Assembly: GCF_021545845.1 (NCBI RefSeq)
Contig: NZ_CP088923.1
Location: 1,550,001-1,614,000 of the forward strand
DNA: 64,000 nucleotides
Source of the DNA: Rhodanobacter thiooxydans
GTDB lineage: Bacteria; Pseudomonadota; Gammaproteobacteria; Xanthomonadales; Rhodanobacteraceae
Reading direction: 5' to 3'
Positions 36,759 through 47,333 of this stretch are shown in pieces (positions within the stretch are counted from its first letter, which is position 1; each line of letters opens with the position of its first letter). A program made the translations under genes and the position numbers. The notes under the pieces are model-generated. The model was not told the origin of the DNA and made no database searches. It saw only the letters and a program-made list of their open reading frames with translations.

Positions 36759-38441
36759 ATGAGCAGGCACGGCGCGACGACGACATGGCGCGCGGTTATC
36801 GGCAACGCGATCCTGCCGACCGGGCTGGCGCTGCTCTCGGCGGCGCTGCTCCTGCGGCACGCCGATGCGCGCAGTCCGCAGGCGCTGGGCTGGCTCGGCT
36901 CGGCGCTGCTGCTGGCGGCGTGGCTGGGGCTGTTCGGCTGGTGGCGCCTGCGGCGCGTGCCGGCGCCGCGCAAGCCGCGGGTGGTGGCCGATACCGCCAC
37001 CACCCGCGATCCGGCCACGGCGGTGGCCGGGGCAACAGCCGGCGCGGCGCAGGCCGGGGTCGGCGTGCAGGTGGTCTACGCCAGCCAGACCGGCTTCGCC
37101 GAACAACTCGCGCGGCAGACCTTGCAGAGTCTGCAGGCTGCTGGCGTGCCGGCGCGTTTGCATGGCCTCGACGGCGTAACGCCCGATGAGTTGCGTCGTG
37201 CCGGTCGCGTGCTGTTCGTGGCCAGTACCACCGGCGATGGCGAACCGCCGGACATGGCGCAGGCGTTCAGCCGCCTGGCCATGCGGCAGCCGGCGCCGCT
37301 GGACGGGCTGCGCTACGGCCTGCTCGCGCTGGGCGACAGCGACTACGAGGACTTCTGCGGCTTCGGCCGGCAGCTGCAGCGCTGGCTCGAGGCCAGCGGT
37401 GCGCGGGCGCTGTTCGATCCGGTGGAGGTGGACAGCGAAGACGAGGCCAGCCTGCGCCACTGGCAACACCACCTGGCGATGCTCACCGGCGTCAGCGACC
37501 TGCCGGACTGGCAGGCGCCGAAGTACCAGCGCTGGCGGCTGGCCGAACGGCGCCTGCTCAATCCCGGCAGCGTGGGCGAAGCCTGCTTCCATCTCGAGCT
37601 GCAGCCGCTTGAGGGCCTTGCAGACTGGCAGGCCGGCGACCTGGTCGAGATCGGCCCCTGTCATGCGCCGGAAAAGGTGGCGGCCTGGCTGGCGGCCAGC
37701 GGGCTGGATGGCCGTGTGTCGGTGGCGTTCGGCAGGGAGCGCCTGCCGCTGGCCGGATGGCTGGCGCGTTGCCGCCTGCCTGAAGCCGGCGAGATCGACG
37801 GGTTGGACGAACAGACCGTGGCGGCGAGGCTGCAGCGGCTGCCGCACCGCGAATACTCGATCGCCTCGCTGCCGGGCGACGGCGCGATCCACCTGCTGGT
37901 GCGCCAGATGCGCGGCCGCGGCGGCTACCTCGGCCTCGGCTCCGGCTGGCTGACCGCGCATGCGTCGATTGGGGCGCCGGTGGCCCTGCGCGTGCGCGGC
38001 AACCCCAATTTCCATCTGCCGCGGGATGCGCGGCCGCTGATCCTGATCGGCAACGGCACTGGGCTGGCGGCGTTGCGCGCGCTGCTGAAGGCACGCATCG
38101 CCGCCGGCCATCGGCGCAACTGGCTGCTGTTCGGCGAGCGGCATGCGGCGCACGATGGCTTCTATCGCGAGGAGATCGAGCGCTGGCTGGCGGGCGGCTG
38201 GATCGAACGCACCGATTTTGCCTGGTCGCGCGACCAGGCCGAGCGCATCCACGTGCAGCAGCGGCTGCGCGAGGCGGCCGGTGAACTGCGGCGCTGGGTC
38301 GACGCCGGCGCGGCGATCTACGTGTGCGGCAGCCTCGACGGCCTGGCGCCGGGTGTCGATGCGGTATTGCGCGACGTGCTGGGCGATGCGGAGGTCGGGC
38401 AGTTGCGTGCGCAGGGGCGCTACCGGCGCGACGTCTACTGA
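36759..38441 (+). CDS. Membrane-anchored flavodoxin-FNR fusion reductase (CysJ-like)
   Basis: A 560-residue diflavin reductase. Two N-terminal helices (about 14-60), a flavodoxin domain (YASQTGFAEQLAR; STTGDGEPPD; GDSDYEDFCGFG), then a CysJ-type FAD domain with REYSIAS and an NADPH domain with GNGTGLAALRALLK, ending RYRRDVY. It moves electrons from NADPH via FAD and FMN to a membrane or periplasmic acceptor; no CysI is adjacent, so sulfite reduction is doubtful. The start is the ATG preceded by GGAG at 36747; upstream codons are not conserved. Confidence 0.85.
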   Translation: MSRHGATTTWRAVIGNAILPTGLALLSAALLLRHADARSPQALGWLGSALLLAAWLGLFGWWRLRRVPAPRKPRVVADTATTRDPATAVAGATAGAAQAGVGVQVVYASQTGFAEQLARQTLQSLQAAGVPARLHGLDGVTPDELRRAGRVLFVASTTGDGEPPDMAQAFSRLAMRQPAPLDGLRYGLLALGDSDYEDFCGFGRQLQRWLEASGARALFDPVEVDSEDEASLRHWQHHLAMLTGVSDLPDWQAPKYQRWRLAERRLLNPGSVGEACFHLELQPLEGLADWQAGDLVEIGPCHAPEKVAAWLAASGLDGRVSVAFGRERLPLAGWLARCRLPEAGEIDGLDEQTVAARLQRLPHREYSIASLPGDGAIHLLVRQMRGRGGYLGLGSGWLTAHASIGAPVALRVRGNPNFHLPRDARPLILIGNGTGLAALRALLKARIAAGHRRNWLLFGERHAAHDGFYREEIERWLAGGWIERTDFAWSRDQAERIHVQQRLREAAGELRRWVDAGAAIYVCGSLDGLAPGVDAVLRDVLGDAEVGQLRAQGRYRRDVY

Positions 38442-38503
38442 GTCCATTGCATGACCTGGCTGCTTGGGTGCACTCTGCGGGGATTGCCCAGGGGGGTGAC
38501 GGA

Positions 38504-40726
38504 ATGCGGCGAAGCGTACGCAAATGGGGGCGCCTGTGCGCCGTGGCCGCGTTGTGGCCGTGGCTGGCGATGGCGCAGCAGGTTGCTCCGGCGGCATCGA
38601 CCGCGGCGCCGGCCAGGGCGGTCAGCGTGGCGCTTCCCGACATTCCCTTCGCAGCCGCCGATGCCGCCGCGGTCAGTGTGCCCAGCGCCGCGAACGCCTG
38701 GGGCGGCGAGCGCAGCGGCAACGAGCCGATGCTGTCCGACCGCGTGGTGAGCTATCGCATCGACGCCACGCTTGACGCGGCGAAGCACACGGTAAGCGGC
38801 CAGCAGCACATGACCTGGCGCAACCGCAGCGACCGCCCGCTGAGCAAGGTCTACTTTCACCTGTACCTCAACGCGTTCCAGAACGAAGGCAGCACCTGGT
38901 TCACCGAACGCAAGGTGCTGACCGCGCACGGCAGTTCGCGCGGCGCGGCAGTGCTGAAGAAGGGCGAGTGGGGCTGGATCGAGCTGAAACAGGTGAAGCA
39001 GGGCGACGCCGCGCTGAAGTGGCGCTTCGTGCAGCCCGACGGCGGTCCGGCCAGCGACCAGACCGTGGCGCGGATCGACCTGGCCGAGCCGGTGCCGGCC
39101 GGCGGCACGCTGACCCTGGACATCGACTTCCTCAGTCAGTTGCCGCGGGTGGTCGAGCGCACCGGCTGGTGGGGCGACTTCAACTTGGTGGCGCAGTGGT
39201 TCCCGAAGATCGGCGTGCTGGAGCTGGCCGGCGAGCGCGGCGCCAGCGCGCCACGCTGGAACGTGCACGAGTTCCACTTCAACAGCGAGTTCTACGCCGA
39301 CTTCGGTCTGTACGACGTGCGCCTCACCGTGCCCAGTGACTACACCGTGGGTGCGGTCGGCAAGCGGCAGGGGCCGCCCGAGACGGCGAACGGCAAGAGC
39401 ACCTACCACTACGTGCAGGGCGACGTGCACGATTTCGCCTGGGTCGCCGCCAAGGGCTACAAGACGCTGGACGGCACGTGGCAGGGGCCGGGCAGCCCGA
39501 AGGTCGACGTGCGGGTGATCTATCCCGAGGAATACGCCGCCAGCGCCGCGCCGGTGCTCAAGGCCACCACCGATTCGCTGACCTACTTCTCGAACTCGCT
39601 GGGCGCCTACCCGTACCAGACGGTGACGGCGGTGGTGCCGCCGTACAACGCGTCGGAGGCGGGCGGCATGGAATACCCGACCTTCTTCACCGCCGACGGC
39701 TACGCCAAGGTCGAGCCGGGCACGCTCACCCAGTACGCGCTCGACTTCGTCACCATCCACGAGTTCGGCCACGGCTACTTCTACGGCATCCTGGCCTCGA
39801 ACGAGTTCGAGGAGCCGATGCTCGACGAGGGCATGAACGAATACTGGGACGACCGCATGCTGCGCGCGCGCGGCCAGGACATCGTGGCGGCCAGCGGCTG
39901 GACGAAACGTCTCGGCATCGCGCCGACGATTCCGCCGTTCGTCTTAGAGCGCATGATCGCCGGCCTGCGCCAGCCGCCCGATCCGCTGGGCGCGAATGCG
40001 TGGAACCGCCTGTCCAGCAGCAGCTACGGCACGGTCTACGCACGCACCGCCACCGCCATGCACGATCTGGAGGAGCGCCTGGGCAAGCCGGTGCTGGAGC
40101 GCGCGATGCACGAGTATTACCGGCGCTGGCGCTTCCGCCATCCGTCGGTGGCCGACTTGCGCGCCACCCTGGCCGAGGTCTCCGGCAAGCCGCAGGCGGT
40201 CGATGCGATCTTCGACCAGTACGTCTACGGCACGGCGCAGATCGACGATCGGGTGGCCAGCATCGACACCGCCGAAGTGCTGCCGCTGGCCGGCAGCACG
40301 CTGAAGGACGGCAAGCGCAGCGAGCTCGACGGCGACGCCCTGGATAAACAGGCCGACAAGCAGCGCAAGGATTGGGACCATGCCCATCCGGACGCGAAGC
40401 CGGGCAGCGGGCCGTTCCCGTGGCACAGCACCATCACCGTGCGCCGCGACGGCGCGCCGGTGCCGCAGCTGTTGCGGGTGAAGTTCGCCGACGGCAGCCA
40501 TGAGGACGTGCGCTGGAACGACGGCCGCCGCTGGGCCCGCTTCGATTTCACCCGGCCGGCCAAGGCGGTCTCGGCCGCGCTCGATCCCGAGCAGAAGATC
40601 CTGCTGGATACGAACAAGCTCAACGACAGCCGTACGACCATGGCCGATGGCAGCGCCTCGCGCCGCTGGAGCGCCGATGCCGCGTCCTTGCTGCAGGTCT
40701 TTTACGCCTTGATGGGGTCGCTGTGA
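38504..40726 (+). CDS. Secreted M1-family aminopeptidase-like metallopeptidase
   Basis: A 740-residue protein with a signal peptide (LCAVAALWPWLAMAQ). The zinc site is HEFGH near residue 419 in FVTIHEFGHGYFYG, with the third ligand in DEGMNEYWDD; the GGMEYPTFF motif replaces the classic GAMEN. The N-terminal beta-domain (YRIDATLDAAKHTVSGQ) is standard for gluzincins. Periplasmic peptide or protein processing is likely. A GGGGGG ribosome site precedes the ATG. It overlaps the following membrane-protein gene (TGATG). Confidence 0.92.
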   Translation: MRRSVRKWGRLCAVAALWPWLAMAQQVAPAASTAAPARAVSVALPDIPFAAADAAAVSVPSAANAWGGERSGNEPMLSDRVVSYRIDATLDAAKHTVSGQQHMTWRNRSDRPLSKVYFHLYLNAFQNEGSTWFTERKVLTAHGSSRGAAVLKKGEWGWIELKQVKQGDAALKWRFVQPDGGPASDQTVARIDLAEPVPAGGTLTLDIDFLSQLPRVVERTGWWGDFNLVAQWFPKIGVLELAGERGASAPRWNVHEFHFNSEFYADFGLYDVRLTVPSDYTVGAVGKRQGPPETANGKSTYHYVQGDVHDFAWVAAKGYKTLDGTWQGPGSPKVDVRVIYPEEYAASAAPVLKATTDSLTYFSNSLGAYPYQTVTAVVPPYNASEAGGMEYPTFFTADGYAKVEPGTLTQYALDFVTIHEFGHGYFYGILASNEFEEPMLDEGMNEYWDDRMLRARGQDIVAASGWTKRLGIAPTIPPFVLERMIAGLRQPPDPLGANAWNRLSSSSYGTVYARTATAMHDLEERLGKPVLERAMHEYYRRWRFRHPSVADLRATLAEVSGKPQAVDAIFDQYVYGTAQIDDRVASIDTAEVLPLAGSTLKDGKRSELDGDALDKQADKQRKDWDHAHPDAKPGSGPFPWHSTITVRRDGAPVPQLLRVKFADGSHEDVRWNDGRRWARFDFTRPAKAVSAALDPEQKILLDTNKLNDSRTTMADGSASRRWSADAASLLQVFYALMGSL

Positions 40727-41646
40727 TGATGGGCAAACATGCTTCCCGTCGGGTCGATCTTGGCGCCGTGATGCGTGCGCCGCTGATCGCCATGCAGTGG
40801 CGCCTGCTGCTGCTGTGGACACTGTTGCTGCTGCTGCCGACCGCGGTGGTCAGCCTGCCGTTGTGGCGCAGCCTGAGCGGGCTGCTCGACCATTCGGTGC
40901 AGGCGCCGGCCTGGGCCGTGCAGTTCAGTCCGCTGATGTTTGGCGACACCGTGTCGGTGCTCAGGAACGACAGCGGCTGGCTTGGCGGCGTGGCGATCCT
41001 CGGCCTGCTGCTGACCCTGCTGCTGTCGCCGTTCCTCAACGGCATGCTGGTCGGCGGCGGGCGCGCCCGTCGTACGCTGGGCTTCGGTCATCTGCTCCAG
41101 TGCGGCATCGTCGAGTACGGCCGCATGTTCCGCCTGATGCTGTGGTCGGTCGTGCCGTATGCGGTGATGGGCGGGCTGATCGGCGTTGCGTTGCACATGG
41201 CCGATGGCGTCGGCGGCAAGGCGGTGCTGCAAGCGCAGGCCGACCGCGCATCGCACCTGGCGCTGTTGGTTGCCGGCGTGCTGTTCGTGCTGGCGCAGGC
41301 CATGGTGGAGTCGGGACGCGCCGCGTTCATCGCGGACGGCAACCTGCGCTCAGCCACCCGCGCCTTTGGTCGAGGCTTCATGCAGCTGCTGCGCCGGCCA
41401 TTCAGCACGCTGCTCAGCTACGTGCTGATCAGCGTGATCGGCTATGCGCTGGCATTGGCGCTCGGCGTGGGCCGCCTGCACACCCCGGCGCTCGGCACCA
41501 GCGGCCTGCTGCTGGCCATGTTGCTGACGCAACTGGTGGTGCTGGTGCTGGGCTGGGTGCGCATGGCCCGGGTGTACGCGCTGGCCGAGGTGGCGCGTTC
41601 GCTGTCGTCGTCGCGGCGTGGCGGCGGTCTGCCGCAGGCGCTGTAG
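40726..41646 (+). CDS. Integral membrane protein of unknown function
   Basis: A 306-residue protein with about six hydrophobic helices (for example LLLLWTLLLLLPTAVVSLPL, GVAILGLLLTLLLSPFLNG and LLLAMLLTQLVVLVLGW). It is co-translated with the M1 peptidase (TGATG overlap). Pairs of a periplasmic M1-type peptidase and a multi-pass protein recur in ABC-2-associated loci, but no ATPase is present here. No catalytic motif was seen and no family is claimed. A GTG three bases earlier is also in frame. Confidence 0.7.
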   Translation: MMGKHASRRVDLGAVMRAPLIAMQWRLLLLWTLLLLLPTAVVSLPLWRSLSGLLDHSVQAPAWAVQFSPLMFGDTVSVLRNDSGWLGGVAILGLLLTLLLSPFLNGMLVGGGRARRTLGFGHLLQCGIVEYGRMFRLMLWSVVPYAVMGGLIGVALHMADGVGGKAVLQAQADRASHLALLVAGVLFVLAQAMVESGRAAFIADGNLRSATRAFGRGFMQLLRRPFSTLLSYVLISVIGYALALALGVGRLHTPALGTSGLLLAMLLTQLVVLVLGWVRMARVYALAEVARSLSSSRRGGGLPQAL

Positions 41647-41688
41647 GGTTCTTCGTCGTCCGGCCGGCGCACGCTGGCGGGCGGCGGT

Positions 41689-42231
41689 TCAGCCGTAGGC
41701 GCGGCGGTGCTCGCGGTGCGGCGGGTAGTAGGCGAACACGTGGCTGTGGCTGCCGTAGAAGTCCATGTCCTCGATGTGTTCGCCGCCGAGTCGCGCAGCG
41801 ACCCGGTCGGAGGCTTCGTTGCCGACCCGCACCAGGCTGATCACGCGCTGGGCGTGCAACTGGTTCCAGGCGAAGTCGAGCACGGCGTTGCCCGCCTCGG
41901 TGGCGTAGCCGTGGTGGCGGTGCCCGGGCTTGAGCATCCAGCCCATTTCCAGGTCGGGCCAGCCGTCGGGGTACATCAGGCCGGCGCGGCCGATGAATTC
42001 GCCGGTGGACTTCAGTTCCAGCGCCCACATGCCGAAGCCGCGCAATTGCCAGTGGCCCAGCAGCATGGCCAGCGAGCGCCAGGCGTTGGTGCGGTCCAGC
42101 GGCTCGCCATCGCCGATCCAGCGCGTGCTGTCCGGGTCGGCCAGCATCGCGGCGTAGTCGTCGAAGTGCCGCTCGGTGAGCGCGGTGAGGCGCAGGCGCG
42201 CCGTTTCAATGGTGGGAATGTCGAACATCAC
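41689..42231 (-). CDS. GNAT acetyltransferase, RimJ/RimL type
   Basis: A 180-residue acetyltransferase beginning MMFDIPTIETARLRLTALTE, the ETxRLxLR start of the RimJ/RimL-like group, with GWMLKPGHRHHGYATEAGNA as the acetyl-CoA loop and a VNEASxRVxxRLG-like segment. It acetylates an N-terminal or side-chain amine; target unknown. Separated by two bases from the SET-domain gene upstream, so probably co-transcribed. Confidence 0.87.
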   Translation of the reverse strand: MMFDIPTIETARLRLTALTERHFDDYAAMLADPDSTRWIGDGEPLDRTNAWRSLAMLLGHWQLRGFGMWALELKSTGEFIGRAGLMYPDGWPDLEMGWMLKPGHRHHGYATEAGNAVLDFAWNQLHAQRVISLVRVGNEASDRVAARLGGEHIEDMDFYGSHSHVFAYYPPHREHRRAYG

Positions 42232-42233
42232 GA

Positions 42234-42707
42234 TCAGCGGTGGGCGGCGGCCAGCAGTTCAGCCAGGACACGGGTGCTGTCGGCGAGGCTCTGCTGCCAG
42301 GTCAACCCGGTGATTGTCTCACCGGTGACCGCATCGACAAAATCCTCGGCCTGGCCAGGCGGCAGCAGGTGGCGGTAGTCCACGGTGATCTCGCTGCCGG
42401 CGGCCAGGTCGGCCAGCGCGAACACGAAACCCAGGTGCCACAGCCCGTTCGGCGTGAAGCTGTGGTTGATGTAGCACTCGTCCGGCCAGTCCGGCGACAG
42501 CGTGTAGCGGTCCTCGAACCAGCGCGCGCTGGCATGGAACTGCGCGCGCAGCGGCGGCGAGGCCATGATGTCGGCGTAGCGGAAGGTCTGCTCGATGCCG
42601 TCTGGCGCGGTGATGATGCGTCCCGCCGCCACGGCTTCGTCGAGGAACAGGCCGTTGCCCGCGCCGTGGATGGCGGAAGCGGCGATGTGGTAGCGCGGCA
42701 AAATCAT
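42234..42707 (-). CDS. SET-domain protein (putative lysine methyltransferase)
   Basis: A 157-residue compact SET domain: the SAM/knot elements are INHSFTPNGLW (cf. NHSCxPN) and EITVDYRHLLP (cf. E-x-x-x-DY), with an N-terminal GNGLFLDEAVAAG (cf. GxGxFA). The post-SET cysteines are missing, as usual in bacteria. The family methylates protein lysines; the bacterial target is unknown. The ATG at 42707 begins the domain; earlier in-frame codons are spurious. Confidence 0.8.
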   Translation of the reverse strand: MILPRYHIAASAIHGAGNGLFLDEAVAAGRIITAPDGIEQTFRYADIMASPPLRAQFHASARWFEDRYTLSPDWPDECYINHSFTPNGLWHLGFVFALADLAAGSEITVDYRHLLPPGQAEDFVDAVTGETITGLTWQQSLADSTRVLAELLAAAHR

Positions 42708-42809
42708 GGCGGCACGGCGGCGGAAGGGGCGCGCGAGTGTAACGCAAGCGGCGCGGCCCGCCGTGGGCCGCGCCACCGGTTCCCGGTTGGCGGGAATCTT
42801 GGTCGCGGC

Positions 42810-43163
42810 CTATTCCTCGGCGGTGGCCTCGGTCATGGCGGCCTTCTTGCTCCGGTGCAATTTCTTGGCGGCGGTGGCAGGGGCGGCGGAGCCATCGTCG
42901 GCAAGCAGGATGGCGGCGCGGTTGCGCTCGATGGTGGCCTTGCCGATGCCCTTGACGTGCTTCAGGTCGTCGGCCTTCTTGAACGGGCCGTGGGCTTCGC
43001 GCCAGGCCACGATGGCCTCGGCCTTGGCCGGACCGATGCCGTCCAGCGACTTGGCGATGGCCGCCGCATCGGCCTGGTTGATGTTGACCGGCGTGGCGGC
43101 CAGCAGCAGCCCGGGCACGGCGAGAGCGAACGCGAGAGCGGCAGCGACGAGTTTGTTGAACAT
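42810..43163 (-). CDS. Secreted helix-hairpin-helix protein (ComEA-like)
   Basis: A 117-residue protein with a signal peptide (MFNKLVAAALAFALAVPG) and a single (HhH)2 domain: NINQADAAAIAKSLDGIGPAK, then DDLKHVKGIGKATIERNR. This is the DNA-binding module of ComEA, which pulls in transforming DNA through the periplasm. The lysine-rich C-terminal tail could help DNA binding. An AAGGAGAAAA ribosome site precedes the ATG. Preceded by a 200-bp divergent promoter region shared with the M20 gene. Confidence 0.85.
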   Translation of the reverse strand: MFNKLVAAALAFALAVPGLLLAATPVNINQADAAAIAKSLDGIGPAKAEAIVAWREAHGPFKKADDLKHVKGIGKATIERNRAAILLADDGSAAPATAAKKLHRSKKAAMTEATAEE

Positions 43164-43367
43164 GGCCTTTTCTCCTTGGACGATGAGTGCGGCATCCGCG
43201 GCCGCCGGCGCACTATCGCGCCGCGACGCGAGGCGGCGCAGTGGGGGCCGCTGCAGGGTTGGCGTGCGCAGTGGGCGCTTTCGGCTGTGGGCGGCTTCCG
43301 CTTCCGTGTCGGTATGCCGGAAGCGCGCTGTTACAATGCCGCTCTTGTCTGCCTGATGGAGTGAGCC

Positions 43368-44792
<1,425 letters not shown>

Positions 44793-44800
44793 ACGTTTTG

Positions 44801-44938
44801 CTCCCTCTCTCCTGCGGGGAGAGGGCCCGGATGAGGGGCTGGTCTTGCGGCGCGTTGTCAAAGACGCTGCGCTTCGGTGCCGATTTTTCTGCGAGCACCC
44901 GCCCATCACCTCAATCCTCTCCCCAAAGGGTAGAGGAG
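44801..44938. repeat. Paired-hairpin intergenic repeat
   Basis: CTCCCTCTCC...GGGGAGAGGG at 44801-44824 and CCTCTCCCC-AAA-GGGTAGAGG at about 44917-44936, flanking about 90 bp. A diverged member of the 3291-3400 family, between the M20 and yggS genes. Confidence 0.65.
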
Positions 44939-44960
44939 GTGACCGCCAGAGGCTTTTCAC

Positions 44961-45692
44961 ATGGACGCATCCCACCTCGCCGCCAACTGGTCCGACATCC
45001 GCCGCCGGGTGGACGAGGCTTGCCGTGAGGCCGGCCGCGACCCTGCCGAGGTGACCATCCTGCCGGTCAGCAAGACTTTCGGCCCGGAGCTGATCCGCGC
45101 CGCGGTGGCGCTGGGCATGCGCCGCTTCGGCGAGAACAAGGTGCAGGAGATCCGCGACAAGGCGCCACTGCTGGCGGACTGCGGCATCGACTGGGTGATG
45201 ATCGGTCACCTGCAGAGCAACAAGGCGAAAGACGTGGCGCAGCTGGCCAGCGAAGTGCAGTCGCTGGACCGGCTGGAACTGGCCGAGGCGCTGGACCGGC
45301 GGCTGCAGCACGAGGGCCGCGCGATCGACGTGCTGGTGCAGGTGAAGACCTCCTCCGAGCCCAGCAAGTACGGGCTGCCGCCTGAGCAGCTGCCGATCTT
45401 CCTGGACACCCTGCGCGGCTACGACACCCTGCGCGTGCGCGGCCTGATGACCCTGGCGATCCACTCGAACGAAGCGGTCGAGGTGCGTGGCTGCTTCCGC
45501 CGGCTGCGCGAACTGCGCGACCAGGCCATCGCGCAGGGCCATGACATTCCCCGGCTTTCCATGGGCATGAGCGGCGATTTCCCGCTCGCCGTGGTCGAGG
45601 GCGCAACCGAGCTGCGGATCGGCACGGCGATCTTCGGCAACCGGCCGTATCCGGACTCGTATTACTGGCCGGAGCCGGCAGGTAACACGTAA
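44961..45692 (+). CDS. yggS: YggS/PLPBP pyridoxal-phosphate homeostasis protein
   Basis: A 243-residue fold-type-III PLP protein. K38 in ILPVSKTFGPE binds PLP; FGENKVQE, WVMIGHLQSNK and SMGMSGDFPLAV are family hallmarks. It has no known catalytic activity and buffers PLP and amino-acid/keto-acid pools. Full length. In many bacteria the gene precedes proC or the pil/ylm genes, but here it is followed by an NlpC/P60 hydrolase. Confidence 0.95.
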   Translation: MDASHLAANWSDIRRRVDEACREAGRDPAEVTILPVSKTFGPELIRAAVALGMRRFGENKVQEIRDKAPLLADCGIDWVMIGHLQSNKAKDVAQLASEVQSLDRLELAEALDRRLQHEGRAIDVLVQVKTSSEPSKYGLPPEQLPIFLDTLRGYDTLRVRGLMTLAIHSNEAVEVRGCFRRLRELRDQAIAQGHDIPRLSMGMSGDFPLAVVEGATELRIGTAIFGNRPYPDSYYWPEPAGNT

Positions 45693-45875
45693 AATGAAGC
45701 TGGATCAATGAGCTGGATGAAATGTGCACAGGGTCGCCGCTTTTTGAAACGACAGGGTTCAGTTAACCTCGATCCAACATCTGGGCACCCTCTTCTTGTT
45801 AAGTTCACCACTTCGTTACGTCGTCGGCTTCTGCTGGGCGGCCAATCTTGTGAACAGCAAGGGATTTTTTCCGGC

Positions 45876-46556
45876 ATGCCCATCAAGCCACTGACCGCCG
45901 CCGCCTCGCTCGTCTTCGTGCTGCTGGCATCCGGCCCGCTTCAAGCCAAGAGCCTCCCCGCTTCACCTGCCACCGGCAGCACGCCGGCCGGTCGCTTCGA
46001 TTCACCCCTGCTGGTCCAACTGCCAGTCCTCGACCCGGCGACTGCGCTGGCGCGGTCGGTGGTCCCGGATGCCGCCTCGATGCTGGCGCCGGCGCAGCCG
46101 CTTGCCGATGCTGCCGCGGATGAGCAGGACGCTGCCACGGCGGACATCACCGACCTGCGCAAGTCGCTGATCGCGATGGCGATGAAACTGCGCGACACGC
46201 GCTACGTGCGCGGCGGCCGCGACCCCTCCACCGGCTTCGATTGCAGCGGCTTTGTCCGCTACGTGTTCGCCCACGCGGTCGGCATGCAGCTGCCGCACAA
46301 CTCCGCGTCGCAGTTCCTGGCCGGCCTGAAGGTCAACCGCGCCGACATGCAGCCGGGCGACCTGGTGTTCTTCCGTACCCATGGCAAGCGGCACATTTCG
46401 CACGTGGGCATCTACATCTCGAACGGCCGCTTCATCCATTCGCCGGCCAGTGGCAAGTCGGTGGAGATCTCCAGCCTCAACGAGGGCTATTGGGCCAAGC
46501 GCTTCGCCGGCGCCAAGCGTCCGGAAGCGATGGCGCAGGTGGCTGCCAAGGGTTGA
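45876..46556 (+). CDS. Secreted NlpC/P60 cysteine peptidase (cell-wall hydrolase)
   Basis: A 226-residue protein with a signal peptide (LTAAASLVFVLLASGPLQA) and a C-terminal NlpC/P60 domain: C123 in FDCSGFVRYVF, H176 in HISHVGIYI and H188 in RFIHSP form the triad. It cuts peptide stems of peptidoglycan. A 70-residue low-complexity linker precedes the domain. The ATG at 45876 gives the signal peptide; 56 upstream in-frame codons lack one. The 180-bp region before it contains an AT-richer stretch, likely the promoter. A hairpin terminator follows. Confidence 0.9.
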   Translation: MPIKPLTAAASLVFVLLASGPLQAKSLPASPATGSTPAGRFDSPLLVQLPVLDPATALARSVVPDAASMLAPAQPLADAAADEQDAATADITDLRKSLIAMAMKLRDTRYVRGGRDPSTGFDCSGFVRYVFAHAVGMQLPHNSASQFLAGLKVNRADMQPGDLVFFRTHGKRHISHVGIYISNGRFIHSPASGKSVEISSLNEGYWAKRFAGAKRPEAMAQVAAKG

Positions 46557-46582
46557 TGCCGGTCGTCGCCGGTGCTTCGCCG

Positions 46583-46604
46583 AGCCGCCGCAAGGCGGCT
46601 TTTT
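46583..46604 (+). terminator. Rho-independent terminator after the NlpC/P60 gene
   Basis: The perfect 7-bp stem AGCCGCC / GGCGGCT (46583-46600) with loop GCAA is followed by TTTT; 26 bp after the stop codon. It ends the transcript before the rhomboid gene. Confidence 0.85.
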
Positions 46605-46690
46605 GCTGCCGCCATGGCTGAACGATCGCCGCCGGCCGCGGTCAGCTGGCGGGCAGCTATGCTGCGCCCTGATTCCACGGAAACCGCCCG

Positions 46691-47308
46691 ATGCCTGTCG
46701 ACCTGCCGCCCGTCACCCGCAACCTGCTGATTGCCAATGTGGCGGTGTTCTTCCTGCAATACGTGGCGGGCCAGTTCCTGCTGCTGCATTTTGCGCTGTG
46801 GCCGCTCGGCTCCGGCCTGTTCGCAGTCTGGCAGATCGTCACCAGCGCGTTCATGCATGGCGGCATCACCCACATCGCGTTCAACATGCTCGCGCTGTAC
46901 ATGTTCGGCGGCACCATCGAGCGCACCTTCGGCGCGCGCGAGTTCACCATCTACTACTTCACCTGCGCGATCGTCGCCTCGCTGCTGCAGCTGGCGGTGC
47001 TGTGGTTCTTCCCGCCGGCGCAGTACGGCCCCACGCTGGGCGCGTCCGGCGCGATCTTCGGCCTGCTGCTGGCGTTCGGCATGCTCTACCCGCACGAAAA
47101 GGTGATGCTGATCTTCCTGCCGATCCCGATATCGGCGTGGCTGTTCGTGATCCTCTACGCCGCCGCCGAGCTGACCATGGGCGTGACCGGGATCGAGCCG
47201 GGCGTGGCCCATTTCGCCCATCTGGGCGGCATGCTCGGCGGACTGGTGCTGATCCAGTACTGGCGCGGCCGGCTGCCGTGGAAGCCGCGTCGGCGTCTGC
47301 TACGCTGA
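46691..47308 (+). CDS. Rhomboid-family intramembrane serine protease
   Basis: A 205-residue protein with six membrane helices. The catalytic dyad is S119 in LGASGAIFG and H177 in FAHLGGMLGG; the HGGITHIAFNMLALY motif in helix 2 supplies the oxyanion histidine and asparagine. The minimal bacterial six-helix type. It cleaves single-pass membrane substrates inside the bilayer; physiological targets are unknown here. Close to the following permease gene (25 bp) on the same strand. Confidence 0.93.
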   Translation: MPVDLPPVTRNLLIANVAVFFLQYVAGQFLLLHFALWPLGSGLFAVWQIVTSAFMHGGITHIAFNMLALYMFGGTIERTFGAREFTIYYFTCAIVASLLQLAVLWFFPPAQYGPTLGASGAIFGLLLAFGMLYPHEKVMLIFLPIPISAWLFVILYAAAELTMGVTGIEPGVAHFAHLGGMLGGLVLIQYWRGRLPWKPRRRLLR

Positions 47309-47333
47309 ACGTTTCCACGCCGCTGAACCCTTC

